Positions 1 through 8,279 of a stretch of DNA of 64,000 nt are shown here, piece by piece. Source of the stretch: Clostridium aciditolerans (lineage in GTDB: Bacteria; Bacillota; Clostridia; Clostridiales; Clostridiaceae); contig NZ_JAEEGB010000006.1 in the NCBI RefSeq assembly GCF_016316925.1, positions 248,001-312,000 on the forward strand, given 5' to 3'. The notes under the pieces are model-generated. The model did no database searches. It was not told where the DNA came from and saw only the letters and a program-made list of their open reading frames with translations. Numbering within the stretch: position 1 is the first letter of the stretch; each line of letters begins with the position of its first letter. A program made the position numbers and the translations under genes.

Positions 1-383
1 TAGTTATTGTAAGCGAAGATCATCCATTCAGTTTAAAAGAAGAAATATCTATTAATGAAATGGAGTCTCAATCTTTTATAATGCCAAAGTCCGGCTGTGA
101 CATACAATTGAAACAACTCTTTAAAGAAAATAAGATAAGTCCAAATACAAAATTTGAGCTTGAGGATAACAATACTATTTTAGCTATGGTCGGTAGAGGA
201 TTAGGAATATCAATAATGCCAGAAATACTTTTAGATTTTAAATCCTTGCCATTAAATGCAATTAGGCTATTACCTAGACTTTCTAGAACTGTGGGCATTT
301 TGATAAAATCCTACAAAACTGCATCTCCAGCTTCTTTGTCTTTCATCAAAGAGACAAAAAGTTGTCTAGAAAGGTTAGCTTGA
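1..383 (+). CDS. LysR-family transcriptional regulator, C-terminal part only
   Basis: The frame is open from base 3, so the gene starts left of the window; about 126 codons remain. The visible part resembles the second half of a LysR effector-binding domain: a segment with VSEDHPF, then a GRGLGISIMPE stretch typical of the loop and helix before the last strands. The DNA-binding helix-turn-helix would be outside the window. Target genes and effector cannot be read from this fragment. A hairpin terminator follows directly, so the gene ends its transcription unit. The family call rests on the pattern of the C-terminal subdomain only. Confidence 0.75.
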   Translation, partial: VIVSEDHPFSLKEEISINEMESQSFIMPKSGCDIQLKQLFKENKISPNTKFELEDNNTILAMVGRGLGISIMPEILLDFKSLPLNAIRLLPRLSRTVGILIKSYKTASPASLSFIKETKSCLERLA

Positions 384-406
384 TTTTTACTATGTTTTAA
401 AATAAC

Positions 407-450
407 AAGCCAATAGGAGAACTAGTATTAAGTCCTATTGGCTTACTTTA
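407..450 (+). terminator. Intrinsic terminator after the LysR gene
   Basis: A perfect 12-bp stem (407-418 with 433-444, arm AAGCCAATAGGA) has a 14-base loop and is followed by a short T-rich stretch. It lies 24 bases after the LysR stop and before the convergent MBL gene. Confidence 0.7.
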
Positions 451-512
451 ATTTATATTAATATTCTTATCATTTAGATAGAGTACGCCCCTAAAGTAGC
501 GTACTTATTTTT

Positions 513-1235
513 TTAAACAATTCTTTCTAGTGATCTCTTAATATCTTCCGTGTATATTCCACCATGATAGCATATGATCTTATCTATTTCATAGTTTAAC
601 AATTTTTTTATAGAATTTTTTGCCTCAGCAATATCTAGAGTATATTGTGGATTTGCAATAGCCAGTTTATTATCTTCTACTACTAATGCATCTCCGGAAA
701 TCAATGTTTTACTGTCTTTTATATAAATTGAAATATGTCCTGGCATATGTCCCGGAGTAGCAACTATCTCTACTCCTCCACACCAAGAAAATGAATCTTT
801 ATCTCTTAGGCACACATCCACATGAACATTCTCTATTGATTCAATAAACTCTTGAAATTGTTTTGCGTTTCCCTTTTGATCTTCAGGAAGATTGTCATAT
901 ATTGCTTCCGCTTGCTGTAATCTTAAAGACTTTTCTTTACCGCTAATATATTTATCATCATCAATTGAGGATAAGACTTTAATGTGTGGATTCTCTCTTT
1001 TAAATTCTGCTAAAGCTCCCATATGATCAAAATCATGATGTGTTATAATTATTTTCGTTAATTTACTAATATCAATTCCATTTGCTTCAGCCTCAGCTTT
1101 TATTAAAGGTAAAAATTCAGGATATCCACAATCAATTAAAACAATTTCCTTTTCATCACTTAATATAACTGGATAAATAACATTTGTGCTATTATTAAAA
1201 TCAAACTTTATTTCTAAAACTGTTAATCTATTCAT
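513..1235 (-). CDS. Metallo-beta-lactamase-fold hydrolase
   Basis: A 240-residue cytoplasmic protein with the MBL fold landmarks in order: IDCGYP (strand turn), ITHHDFDHMG (metal-binding loop), TPGHMPGHIS (third His), SGDALV (bridging Asp) and a late CYHGG. In the canonical HxHxDH loop the second His is Asp here, giving HHDxDH. A paralogue at 34992-35729 shares this variant. No signal peptide is visible. The start is supported by GGGAGGGG a few bases upstream of the ATG. The substrate is unknown; lactonase, thioesterase or glyoxalase-like activities are all possible for this superfamily. Confidence 0.8.
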   Translation of the reverse strand: MNRLTVLEIKFDFNNSTNVIYPVILSDEKEIVLIDCGYPEFLPLIKAEAEANGIDISKLTKIIITHHDFDHMGALAEFKRENPHIKVLSSIDDDKYISGKEKSLRLQQAEAIYDNLPEDQKGNAKQFQEFIESIENVHVDVCLRDKDSFSWCGGVEIVATPGHMPGHISIYIKDSKTLISGDALVVEDNKLAIANPQYTLDIAEAKNSIKKLLNYEIDKIICYHGGIYTEDIKRSLERIV

Positions 1236-1442
1236 TAACTTGCCCCTCCCATATTTAATATATAAATATATTACCCTTATTACCTACATTTTCTCAAATT
1301 CATAAATAGTTCTGTATCAAAGTTGTTCGTATCCTGTTATAAAAGTTTAGGTATTCTTAGATTAATTCTATATAAAATAAGCTAGTCCTTGATATATCAA
1401 AAACATTATTATACAATGAAAATTACAAGGATGTGATTTTAT

Positions 1443-2033
1443 ATGGAAAGTAAATTATTGAGTATTCCTCAAATGATTTTAATTGGTTCATCAGGCCGTA
1501 ATAGCGGCAAAACTACTCTAGCTGTTGAAATGATTAATAAATGGAAAAATAAATCTTCTATCATTGCACTAAAAATAACTTCACTTCAAGAAAAAAACGG
1601 AAAATGTCAAAGAGGTGGAGAAGGCTGCGGTGCTTGTTCTCATATAAGCGGAAACTTTGAACTCATAGAAGAAACCAATAAAAATGCCAACAAAGACACT
1701 TCTCTACTGTTAGCTGCAGGTGCGGAAAAAGTATTTTGGCTTAAATCCTTACGTAGTGATATTTATGATGCTATTAAATTTTTTATGTCAACGGTTCCTC
1801 CAGACACCTTAATAATTTGTGAATCCAATAGTCTTCGCAAAGTCGTTCTGCCTGGAAGCTTTATAATGTTAAATAACACAAAGAATGGCGTCATTAAAAA
1901 ATCCGCCAGTGAAGTAATTGAAAAGGCTGACCTAATTATAGAAGATGATTTTAGAAATGATATAGATAGCATAATTAAAAAAATTGAATCAGATCTATTT
2001 ACTCTACCCTTAAATTTAGAAAAAGGGAAATAA
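1443..2033 (+). CDS. MobB-like P-loop NTPase with Cys cluster
   Basis: A 196-residue protein starting with a Walker A loop, GSSGRNSGKTT, near residue 15. A Cys-rich segment (CQRGGEGCGAC, spacing C-x6-C-x2-C) follows at about residues 55-66. A later ICESNS stretch fits the acidic strand seen in MobB-type GTP-binding proteins of molybdenum cofactor biosynthesis. No other cofactor gene is nearby, so the role is not fixed by context; a metallochaperone-like GTPase is equally possible. The gene stands alone between an MBL gene in the opposite orientation and a repeat element. AAGGATGTGA precedes the ATG. Confidence 0.6.
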   Translation: MESKLLSIPQMILIGSSGRNSGKTTLAVEMINKWKNKSSIIALKITSLQEKNGKCQRGGEGCGACSHISGNFELIEETNKNANKDTSLLLAAGAEKVFWLKSLRSDIYDAIKFFMSTVPPDTLIICESNSLRKVVLPGSFIMLNNTKNGVIKKSASEVIEKADLIIEDDFRNDIDSIIKKIESDLFTLPLNLEKGK

Positions 2034-2183
2034 CAAAATACTCTCTTTTGAGAAAGTACTTAATATCAAATCTCTAATATATGTTTTCTGAATCCAAGGT
2101 TAACTTATAGATTAAGATATATTGGTAATATTTAAATTTAAGATAAATACTTTTTAGTTGAAATTTAAGAATTTAGAGTGAAA

Positions 2184-2532
2184 AATGATAGAGAAACTAA
2201 CTAGAAAGTTGACTTATACAGAGGGATATGTTTCCAAAGCTGAAGTAGATTTAAAAACTTTGTGCCAGTCTTAGTGAAGGGTTTTAAGAGAACCTTAGAA
2301 CTTTAGAGGTTGTGAAGAGCCTAAATGGCTTTTCACGAGCGACTTATCAATGGTAATTGATAAGTTGGTCCGACTGAGCACAGCGGCTTAATGTTATATG
2401 AAACTCCTCTTCTTTCCGTCAGAGGAGTAAGCGATTCGCACAAAATCATAGATTTTGGCTCTCTGCTTAACGTGCTGAAGCTTGGAAACATATACCGGCG
2501 TATAAGTTAACTTTCGGCCTAGTAACCCTATA
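2184..2532. repeat. Long-hairpin repeat element, copy A
   Basis: This element fills the 510-bp gap between two convergent genes (1443-2033 and 2544-4085). Its arms pair imperfectly over a long distance: GTTGACTTATAC with a matching GTATAAGTTAAC, then ATATGTTTCCAA with TTGGAAACATAT. The right end is AACCCTATA. The core at 2395-2474 (GAAACTCCTC ... GAGGAGTAAGCG ... CTCTGCTTAA) is almost identical to copy B at 29395-29608. Unlike copy B it carries about 133 extra bases (2262-2394) with their own hairpins, for example ACTTATCAAT/ATTGATAAGT at 2342-2365. No ORF is evident in it. Confidence 0.8.
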
Positions 2533-2543
2533 CTTTTAGCTTC

Positions 2544-4085
2544 TTAGCCTCCTAAGTAGCTAAAGTGCATATAATCTTTTGAGTTTGGGAAATTACCTCC
2601 CCAGTCCCAACCATATTTCTGAAATACTTTAACAACCTCTGGTGTAATTGAATATGGATCTTTATAAGGATTATAATACTTCCCTACTTGTTGCTTTACT
2701 GTCCCATCTTTTTCTAATTGAATGAAATAATTTTCATCTGGATTTATATCAATGGCAGCACCAGCAGGGTGGTTAATGCAAGGATCCTTGTCCCTAAATC
2801 CACCGACATCCTTAATTGGAAATTGCTCTGGAAGATTATATATTTCATCAAAAATTTGTTTTACATCCTCTGATATTTTTTTATTAACTTGAATGGTTTT
2901 AGTTACAGTACGCTTTCCTTTGCTTCTATCATTGTTATCTACATAATTCCATACCTTAACAGTGACAACTTCTATATTTTTTTGTTTTGCCTCTTTGCTT
3001 GTATACTGCCAGTTGCCGTCAACTTTAGCAAAACTTCCATTTTTTTCGTCATCACCAATAAGAAACGCTCGTCTATCAGCTATAGGAATAGGCTTATTTT
3101 TATTATCATTAACTCCTTGAGATTGCTGAAGCAAACTATTAACTACTTTTATAGGTAGTACACCTTCTCCACCTAGTATTATATTATTATTAATAGATTT
3201 CCCAGCTAACAGCTGTTTCATATCACTATTACTAGAATTGCTGGCAAATATTATTGGATTACCACTTTTAACAGCCAATCCTATGCCACTCAATGCATCT
3301 GCAAAACCTTCTCCAGATGTTATATAAACAGTGTTAAAATCCATACTTAATTTAAAATTATCTATAATGTTTTTATTTAAAGAATAACGTGTATTACCAG
3401 ATATCCTTTTATTATTAGGAAACTTGCTAGCTACTTCATCTGTTATTACTGTTTTATCCCCTAATACATATGTAGTTTTTATATTTTGTTTTTTAAGATA
3501 AGTTTGCACTACACTGGACACTTTATCTTTAGAAACTAATATTATAGGAATGCCATTTTTGCCGGATATCGGGGCTACGGATAATGAACCTGCAAAGTCT
3601 TCACTATTTGATATGATAACCTCACTTACATTTCCCAGCTTTTCTGCAATTTTAATAGATGTCGCATATCTATCTTCTCCAGCTAATCTTTGCAAATTGT
3701 AACCACTTTTTCTTAATGAATCTTCAATACTTTGAGAAACTACACCAGTTCCACCTAGTATTGTTATATTTTTAGCTTTTAGCCTCTTTAACTCACTTAC
3801 TAATATAGGGTTGTCTTTTAGCGAGTTACCCTGAACTAGCAATATAGGTGCATTATATTTATTCGATAAAGCTGCTGCTCCTAATGCATCCGGATAATTT
3901 TCACCATTTGCTATAATAACATTTTCTGAAGTGGTCCAACCGCTCTTTGAAATTTCTTGACAAGTATCATAGCGAGTTTGTCCAGCTAATCTTTTCATTG
4001 TAGTTTCTGCATTTACGCTGCTTCCCAACATTCCTGTCATTAAAAGCGTTAACACTATTGGCATTATTATTTTACTTTTGTTCAT
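2544..4085 (-). CDS. Secreted M15-type peptidase with three cell-wall-binding type 2 repeats
   Basis: A 513-residue exported protein. A signal peptide comes first (MNKSKIIMPIV then a hydrophobic core ending near VNAET). Three cell-wall-binding repeat 2 units follow, marked by RLAGQTRYDT, RLAGEDRYAT and RISGNTRYSL and by ILGGTG/VLGD/ILGGEG segments. The C-terminal 170 residues look like an M15C/VanY-like peptidase, with HPAGAAIDINP carrying the first His and Asp ligands and YMHFSY the last His. It probably cleaves peptide stems while bound to the wall. The upstream in-frame ATG at 4100 overlaps the ribosome site; AAGGAGG lies 5 bases before the ATG at 4085, which I use. Confidence 0.85.
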   Translation of the reverse strand: MNKSKIIMPIVLTLLMTGMLGSSVNAETTMKRLAGQTRYDTCQEISKSGWTTSENVIIANGENYPDALGAAALSNKYNAPILLVQGNSLKDNPILVSELKRLKAKNITILGGTGVVSQSIEDSLRKSGYNLQRLAGEDRYATSIKIAEKLGNVSEVIISNSEDFAGSLSVAPISGKNGIPIILVSKDKVSSVVQTYLKKQNIKTTYVLGDKTVITDEVASKFPNNKRISGNTRYSLNKNIIDNFKLSMDFNTVYITSGEGFADALSGIGLAVKSGNPIIFASNSSNSDMKQLLAGKSINNNIILGGEGVLPIKVVNSLLQQSQGVNDNKNKPIPIADRRAFLIGDDEKNGSFAKVDGNWQYTSKEAKQKNIEVVTVKVWNYVDNNDRSKGKRTVTKTIQVNKKISEDVKQIFDEIYNLPEQFPIKDVGGFRDKDPCINHPAGAAIDINPDENYFIQLEKDGTVKQQVGKYYNPYKDPYSITPEVVKVFQKYGWDWGGNFPNSKDYMHFSYLGG

Positions 4086-4152
4086 TTTCTCCTCCTTCAT
4101 TTTCTAATTGCAGCTAACATTAACTGCAATCAGAAAATAGGCAAATATATAA

Positions 4153-4298
4153 TATATGAAACTCCTTCCCCTATCGTCGAATGAGTACCCGCTGAGTAAG
4201 TGACTATCTCCAAATCATAGATTGGGAATATCTGCTTAAGATTTGGGTTCGCTACTTAACCGACCATATCAAAATCAGAGATTTTGTATGTCTGCTTA
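4153..4298. repeat. Core repeat, copy C
   Basis: This segment between the peptidase start and the kinase stop shares the core of the dispersed family: GAAACTCCTT, GTCGAATGAGTA, CGCTGAGTAAGTGACTATC, CCAAATCATAGATT and repeated CTGCTTAA ends. It is longer than the core of copies A and B, because the CCAAATCATAGATTTGG/CTGCTTAA part is iterated. It lacks the outer TTGACTTA and ATGTTTCCAA arms. Confidence 0.65.
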
Positions 4299-4342
4299 TG
4301 TTCTATATTCTGCAGTTATGAGAAATATCCTTTATTTTTAGC

Positions 4343-4363
4343 TAAGGCATCTTCAAAAAATAA
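4343..4363. repeat. Truncated end of the 43-kb palindromic element
   Basis: TAAGGCATCTTCAAAAAATAA here matches, with one difference, the left terminus of the 165-bp palindromic element at 42967-43132. Nothing of the element interior is recognisable beside it, so this is a solo end or remnant. Confidence 0.4.
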
Positions 4364-4381
4364 TACTATATTCTGAGCAAT

Positions 4382-6463
4382 CTAATTATCAAAATATATA
4401 TCAGAAAATTCTACGCTTAATTGATCTATACTGTTGCTATCTACTGCAACTTCAAGAGTATCATTCTTAGCAGTAAATATTCTTACAGGAAACTCCATCT
4501 TAAATTCACTGCCTTTTCCATATTCACTACTTACAGTAATTTCTCCATCGTGCATATTGACAAGAGCTTTTACAATAGAAAGACCTATACCACTTCCCTC
4601 ATTGTTTCTTGTTAACGATTTGTCCACTTGCCTAAGTCTATCAAATATAAATTCAAGCTTATGCTTAGGTATTCCAATTCCCGTATCCTTAACCGATATA
4701 ATAATACTTTCTCCTCTATCTTCTACTGATACTAATATTTCATCTCCTGGATTTGTAAACTTAACTGCATTTGAAAGAAGATTAAGCATAATTCTTTCCA
4801 TTTTTTCTGCATCACAGGCCATTGTTTTTTCCTCTACATTTGTGTCAAATATTAATTTAACTCTTTTAGTCTCTATATATTGAGCAACAGACAAAGTTAT
4901 TTCTTCAACCACATTTACAATGTTATGGTTATTAAGCCTTAATTTAAAAAACCCTGAGTCCATCTTTGTGATATCAAGTAGATTGCCAAGTAATCTAATT
5001 AATCTATAACAATTTTGTTTTATCGCTTTAGCATTTTTCTCCAACGTTTCTCTTATTTTACCTGATGCATTTTGGGCAACATATAGTTCCATAAATTGAA
5101 GTGTTGCATATATAACATTTAAAGGAGTTCTAAATTCATGTGATATATTTGCGAAAAACTCACCTTTCAATTTATCATACTCTATTGCTTCATTTAATAA
5201 TCTGCGTTCAGTTATATCTCTTACAACACTAACGACAACATTTTTTCCTCTTCTCACAGAAGATGTACTTGTAATTTCAACATCTACAGTTTGTCCATTA
5301 AATTTAACAAATTTTTCTTCGACTATTGGCACCGTACTAGAATCCTCTTTTAGCTTATCTAATCTATTATAGAGCAATTCATGATAGTCCTTGTGTACAA
5401 AATCCGATATCATTTTGCCTATGATATTATTAGAATCTGGTGCCCCCAAAAGTTTTTTTGCTTCATCATTTACAAGTATTATTTTTCCGTCTACATGAAC
5501 AAATATAGCATCCGGTAAGGTTTCTACAAGATTTTTATATCTTTTTTCACTTGCTATAAGTTTATTTTCCGTAATTTTACGCTCTCTTATTTCTGCTTTT
5601 AGTTTTTCATTGGATTTTTCTAATTCCTGAGCCTTTAGCTTTAATTCATTATTGGCTTGAGTTAATTCATAGAATAAAAGATTATATGGACGCTGAAGAC
5701 TTGTCCCGCTAATTGCCTTATACATAAGATAAAAAGATACTGCATGTAAAATATGGCCAACCATATTAGATATTCTAAATACATTTAAATATAGTGTAAA
5801 ACTTATTTCTGAGATAATCATTGTTACTAAAGAAAATATCATATAAATATATACACTTCTATGAAACATCTTATTTTTTTTAATTAAAGTAAGAATCGAA
5901 AGGATTAAAATACCTACTATAATATATTCACTTATTTTTTTAAATACAGTTAACCCACTGCTCTCTATATAACATACAGGAAATACACCCCATGAAAATA
6001 TTGACATTAATAAAAGTACGGACACTATAAAATAAATTAATAATATAGTTTTTTCTTTTAATTTTTTTTCTAATAGATTAAATGACACTAATATAGATGT
6101 ACTTTCTATAAACTTTGTGATAATCCATAATTGTGTTGCTAAATTTGATGTACCGTCTTGAAATATTCCCATGCCTTTATATGCCAATGCATGTAATAAA
6201 TTAAAGCCCCCAACAAATGCAAATGCCACTCCTAAAAAAGTAAAATAACTGTTATATGATATCTTATAGGTGTTTATAGCAATTATAGATATAATAAAGG
6301 CAGAAGTAACACTGGCAATCTCAATAAGAGTATGAAATAGCAAATAATTCTTAAAACTTATACATACTGCAGTTATTATTAATACAATGGCTAATGTTAT
6401 ATTCTTAAAAGCTTCTAAATTAATTAGTATCTTATTTCTCCCTATAATTTTAGTGTTAATCAT
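4382..6463 (-). CDS. MASE3-PAS sensor histidine kinase
   Basis: A 693-residue membrane histidine kinase. About eight hydrophobic helices (residues 15-270) form a MASE3-type sensor, with the GGFNLLHALAYKGMG segment. A coiled coil and a PAS domain (LVETLPDAIFVHVDG) follow, then HisKA with the phospho-acceptor His in NISHEFRTPLN, and HATPase with NLLSNAVKF, DTGIGIP and GSGIGLSIVK. No receiver domain and no response regulator gene are adjacent, so it is an orphan; in clostridia such kinases may feed Spo0A, which is inference. A GTG at 6475 is in frame, but GGTGGGG sits correctly before the ATG at 6463. Confidence 0.88.
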   Translation of the reverse strand: MINTKIIGRNKILINLEAFKNITLAIVLIITAVCISFKNYLLFHTLIEIASVTSAFIISIIAINTYKISYNSYFTFLGVAFAFVGGFNLLHALAYKGMGIFQDGTSNLATQLWIITKFIESTSILVSFNLLEKKLKEKTILLIYFIVSVLLLMSIFSWGVFPVCYIESSGLTVFKKISEYIIVGILILSILTLIKKNKMFHRSVYIYMIFSLVTMIISEISFTLYLNVFRISNMVGHILHAVSFYLMYKAISGTSLQRPYNLLFYELTQANNELKLKAQELEKSNEKLKAEIRERKITENKLIASEKRYKNLVETLPDAIFVHVDGKIILVNDEAKKLLGAPDSNNIIGKMISDFVHKDYHELLYNRLDKLKEDSSTVPIVEEKFVKFNGQTVDVEITSTSSVRRGKNVVVSVVRDITERRLLNEAIEYDKLKGEFFANISHEFRTPLNVIYATLQFMELYVAQNASGKIRETLEKNAKAIKQNCYRLIRLLGNLLDITKMDSGFFKLRLNNHNIVNVVEEITLSVAQYIETKRVKLIFDTNVEEKTMACDAEKMERIMLNLLSNAVKFTNPGDEILVSVEDRGESIIISVKDTGIGIPKHKLEFIFDRLRQVDKSLTRNNEGSGIGLSIVKALVNMHDGEITVSSEYGKGSEFKMEFPVRIFTAKNDTLEVAVDSNSIDQLSVEFSDIYFDN

Positions 6464-6774
6464 AACTAACCCCACCCTTTTTATTAAATATTGGTAAAGT
6501 TCATTTTAGAATTATACTATAAGATTACTGAAGTGAGAAATACCAAGTGTAATGAGATAATTGATTTATTTTCGAGATTTTTGATAAAAAATTCTGAATT
6601 TAAAGATATGCATTTTAAAAGTCTTTGTATTACATAGTAACATTAGTTACGCAGTAATTATTTTCCTTTGATTTCATATTATAACATCTACTTTTGTTTT
6701 TTTCAAATTTATTATAAGTCAATATTTTCTATTAAACGACATATTATAATATTTGCAATTTCGCCAAATATTTT
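6464..6774. other. Divergent intergenic region, kinase/MATE
   Basis: Very AT-rich sequence between two divergent genes. It must hold the kinase promoter on the minus strand, but I could not pick one with confidence. No ORF with a ribosome binding site is seen. Confidence 0.4.
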
Positions 6775-6819
6775 AGGTAGTATTATATTAATATTGATTA
6801 CTTTAGTATAATACTACCT
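6775..6819. promoter_or_regulatory. Inverted repeat upstream of the MATE promoter
   Basis: Perfect 13-bp arms (AGGTAGTATTATA at 6775-6787 and its complement at 6807-6819) are separated by 19 bases. They end 6 bases before the -35 box of the MATE gene. The position suits a regulator-binding site, or a terminator-like hairpin insulating the two divergent units. Confidence 0.5.
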
Positions 6820-6825
6820 TATCTA

Positions 6826-6854
6826 TTGTTAGTTTAGTCGTATTATACTATAAT
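6826..6854 (+). promoter_or_regulatory. Sigma-A-type promoter of the MATE gene
   Basis: TTGTTA at 6826-6831, a 17-base spacer and a consensus TATAAT at 6849-6854 lie about 45 bases before the start codon. Confidence 0.6.
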
Positions 6855-6898
6855 AGTTAAATGAAAAATCTGAAAAGGATTAACCAATGGAGGTCATA

Positions 6899-8263
6899 AT
6901 GAGTTTAACATCCTTATTCAATGATAAAAAATTTTTAAAAACTTTGTTTAAGCTTGCATTGCCAATTGCACTTCAGAATTTAATACTTTCTTCCCTTAAT
7001 CTTGTAGATACGATCATAATAGGTGGTCTTGGAGAGTATGCCATAGCCGGAGTAGGCATTGCTAATCAATACTTCTTTTTATTAAATTTAGTTTTATTTG
7101 GAGTAGTTAGTGGTAGTTCTATATTTACTGCTCAATATTATGGTGATAATGATATACCAAATATTAAAAGAGTATTAGGTATTTCTATCTTAACCAGTGG
7201 AACTGCTGCATTTGTATTTTTTATAGTAGGTTTTTTCTTTAATAATCAAATTATAAGCATTTTTTCAACTGATAAAGTAGTTATATCAATAGGAAGTGAG
7301 TATTTAAGAATAATAGTCTTTAGCTATGTTATTACTGCTATTACTTTTTCCTATTCCTTTACTTTAAGAAGCATAGGACAAGTTAAAATTCCTATGTTAA
7401 TAAGTGTTATTGCATTGGCAATAAATACGATACTTAATTATTTACTTGTTTATGGTTACTTTGGTATGCCTAAGCTAGGAACTAATGGATCAGCCATAGC
7501 TACTCTTATTGCTAGAACTATTGAAATGATACTTATGATTACTGTTGTATACTCTCAAAAACTTATTATCGCTGCAAAAGTTAGAGAAATGTTAGACCTA
7601 TCTATTGATTTTGTAAAGAACTTCTTTAAAATCACTGCTCCCGTAATTTTAAATGAATCTATGTGGTCACTAGGAGTTAGTATGTATGCCATTGTTTATG
7701 CAAGAATGGGTACTGAAGTAATAGCTTCAACTAATATTTCAGCTACCATTGAGAGAATCACTTGGGTAATATTTATGGGACTAGGAAATGCCTGTGCTGT
7801 TATGATAGGAAATAAAATAGGTGAAGGTAATGAAGATGAGGCTTATCTATTAGCTAAAAGATTTATAGTACTATGTCCTATCCTTGCAATTTTGGCTGGT
7901 TTAATAGTGTTTTTTACTTCTGGATGGACTCTTTCAGTATATAAAGTGTCACCAACGGTATATAATTATTCTCATAACATTTTAATGGTATTCTCCATAT
8001 TCTTAATTGCAAAAGTCATTAATTATGTTAGTGTAATTGGAATTTTCAGAAGCGGCGGAGATACTAAATTTTGCTTAGCCTTAGATACTGGTGGTGTTTG
8101 GCTTATAGGTGTACCCCTTGCCTTTCTCGGTGGATTAGTTTTTAAACTGCCAATTCACTTTGTTTATGTTTTGGTATACCTAGAAGAAGTAGTAAAGCTT
8201 ATGTTTTGTATACCAAGAATTCTATCTAAAAAATGGATTAATAACTTAACTGCTAAAGATTAA
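6899..8263 (+). CDS. MATE family multidrug/cation antiporter
   Basis: A 454-residue polytopic membrane protein with about twelve hydrophobic segments and two related halves, as expected for MATE transporters. The N-terminal half begins LPIALQNLILSSLNLVDTIIIGGLGE, written here as recognisable pieces LPIALQNL and VDTIIIGGLG. The second half starts near APVILNESMWSLG. Such proteins export cationic compounds using Na+ or H+. The in-frame ATG at 6887 contains the ribosome site (ATGGAGG), so translation more likely begins at 6899. The UvrC-like gene follows after 16 bases, so the two are probably co-transcribed. Confidence 0.88.
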   Translation: MSLTSLFNDKKFLKTLFKLALPIALQNLILSSLNLVDTIIIGGLGEYAIAGVGIANQYFFLLNLVLFGVVSGSSIFTAQYYGDNDIPNIKRVLGISILTSGTAAFVFFIVGFFFNNQIISIFSTDKVVISIGSEYLRIIVFSYVITAITFSYSFTLRSIGQVKIPMLISVIALAINTILNYLLVYGYFGMPKLGTNGSAIATLIARTIEMILMITVVYSQKLIIAAKVREMLDLSIDFVKNFFKITAPVILNESMWSLGVSMYAIVYARMGTEVIASTNISATIERITWVIFMGLGNACAVMIGNKIGEGNEDEAYLLAKRFIVLCPILAILAGLIVFFTSGWTLSVYKVSPTVYNYSHNILMVFSIFLIAKVINYVSVIGIFRSGGDTKFCLALDTGGVWLIGVPLAFLGGLVFKLPIHFVYVLVYLEEVVKLMFCIPRILSKKWINNLTAKD

Positions 8264-8279
8264 ATTTGGAGGAGATATT

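Noticed and set aside
2262-2394. Possible known riboswitch or small RNA in the insert of repeat copy A
   Set aside because: Several stems are visible, but I could not match them to a known riboswitch consensus. It is kept only as part of the repeat element.
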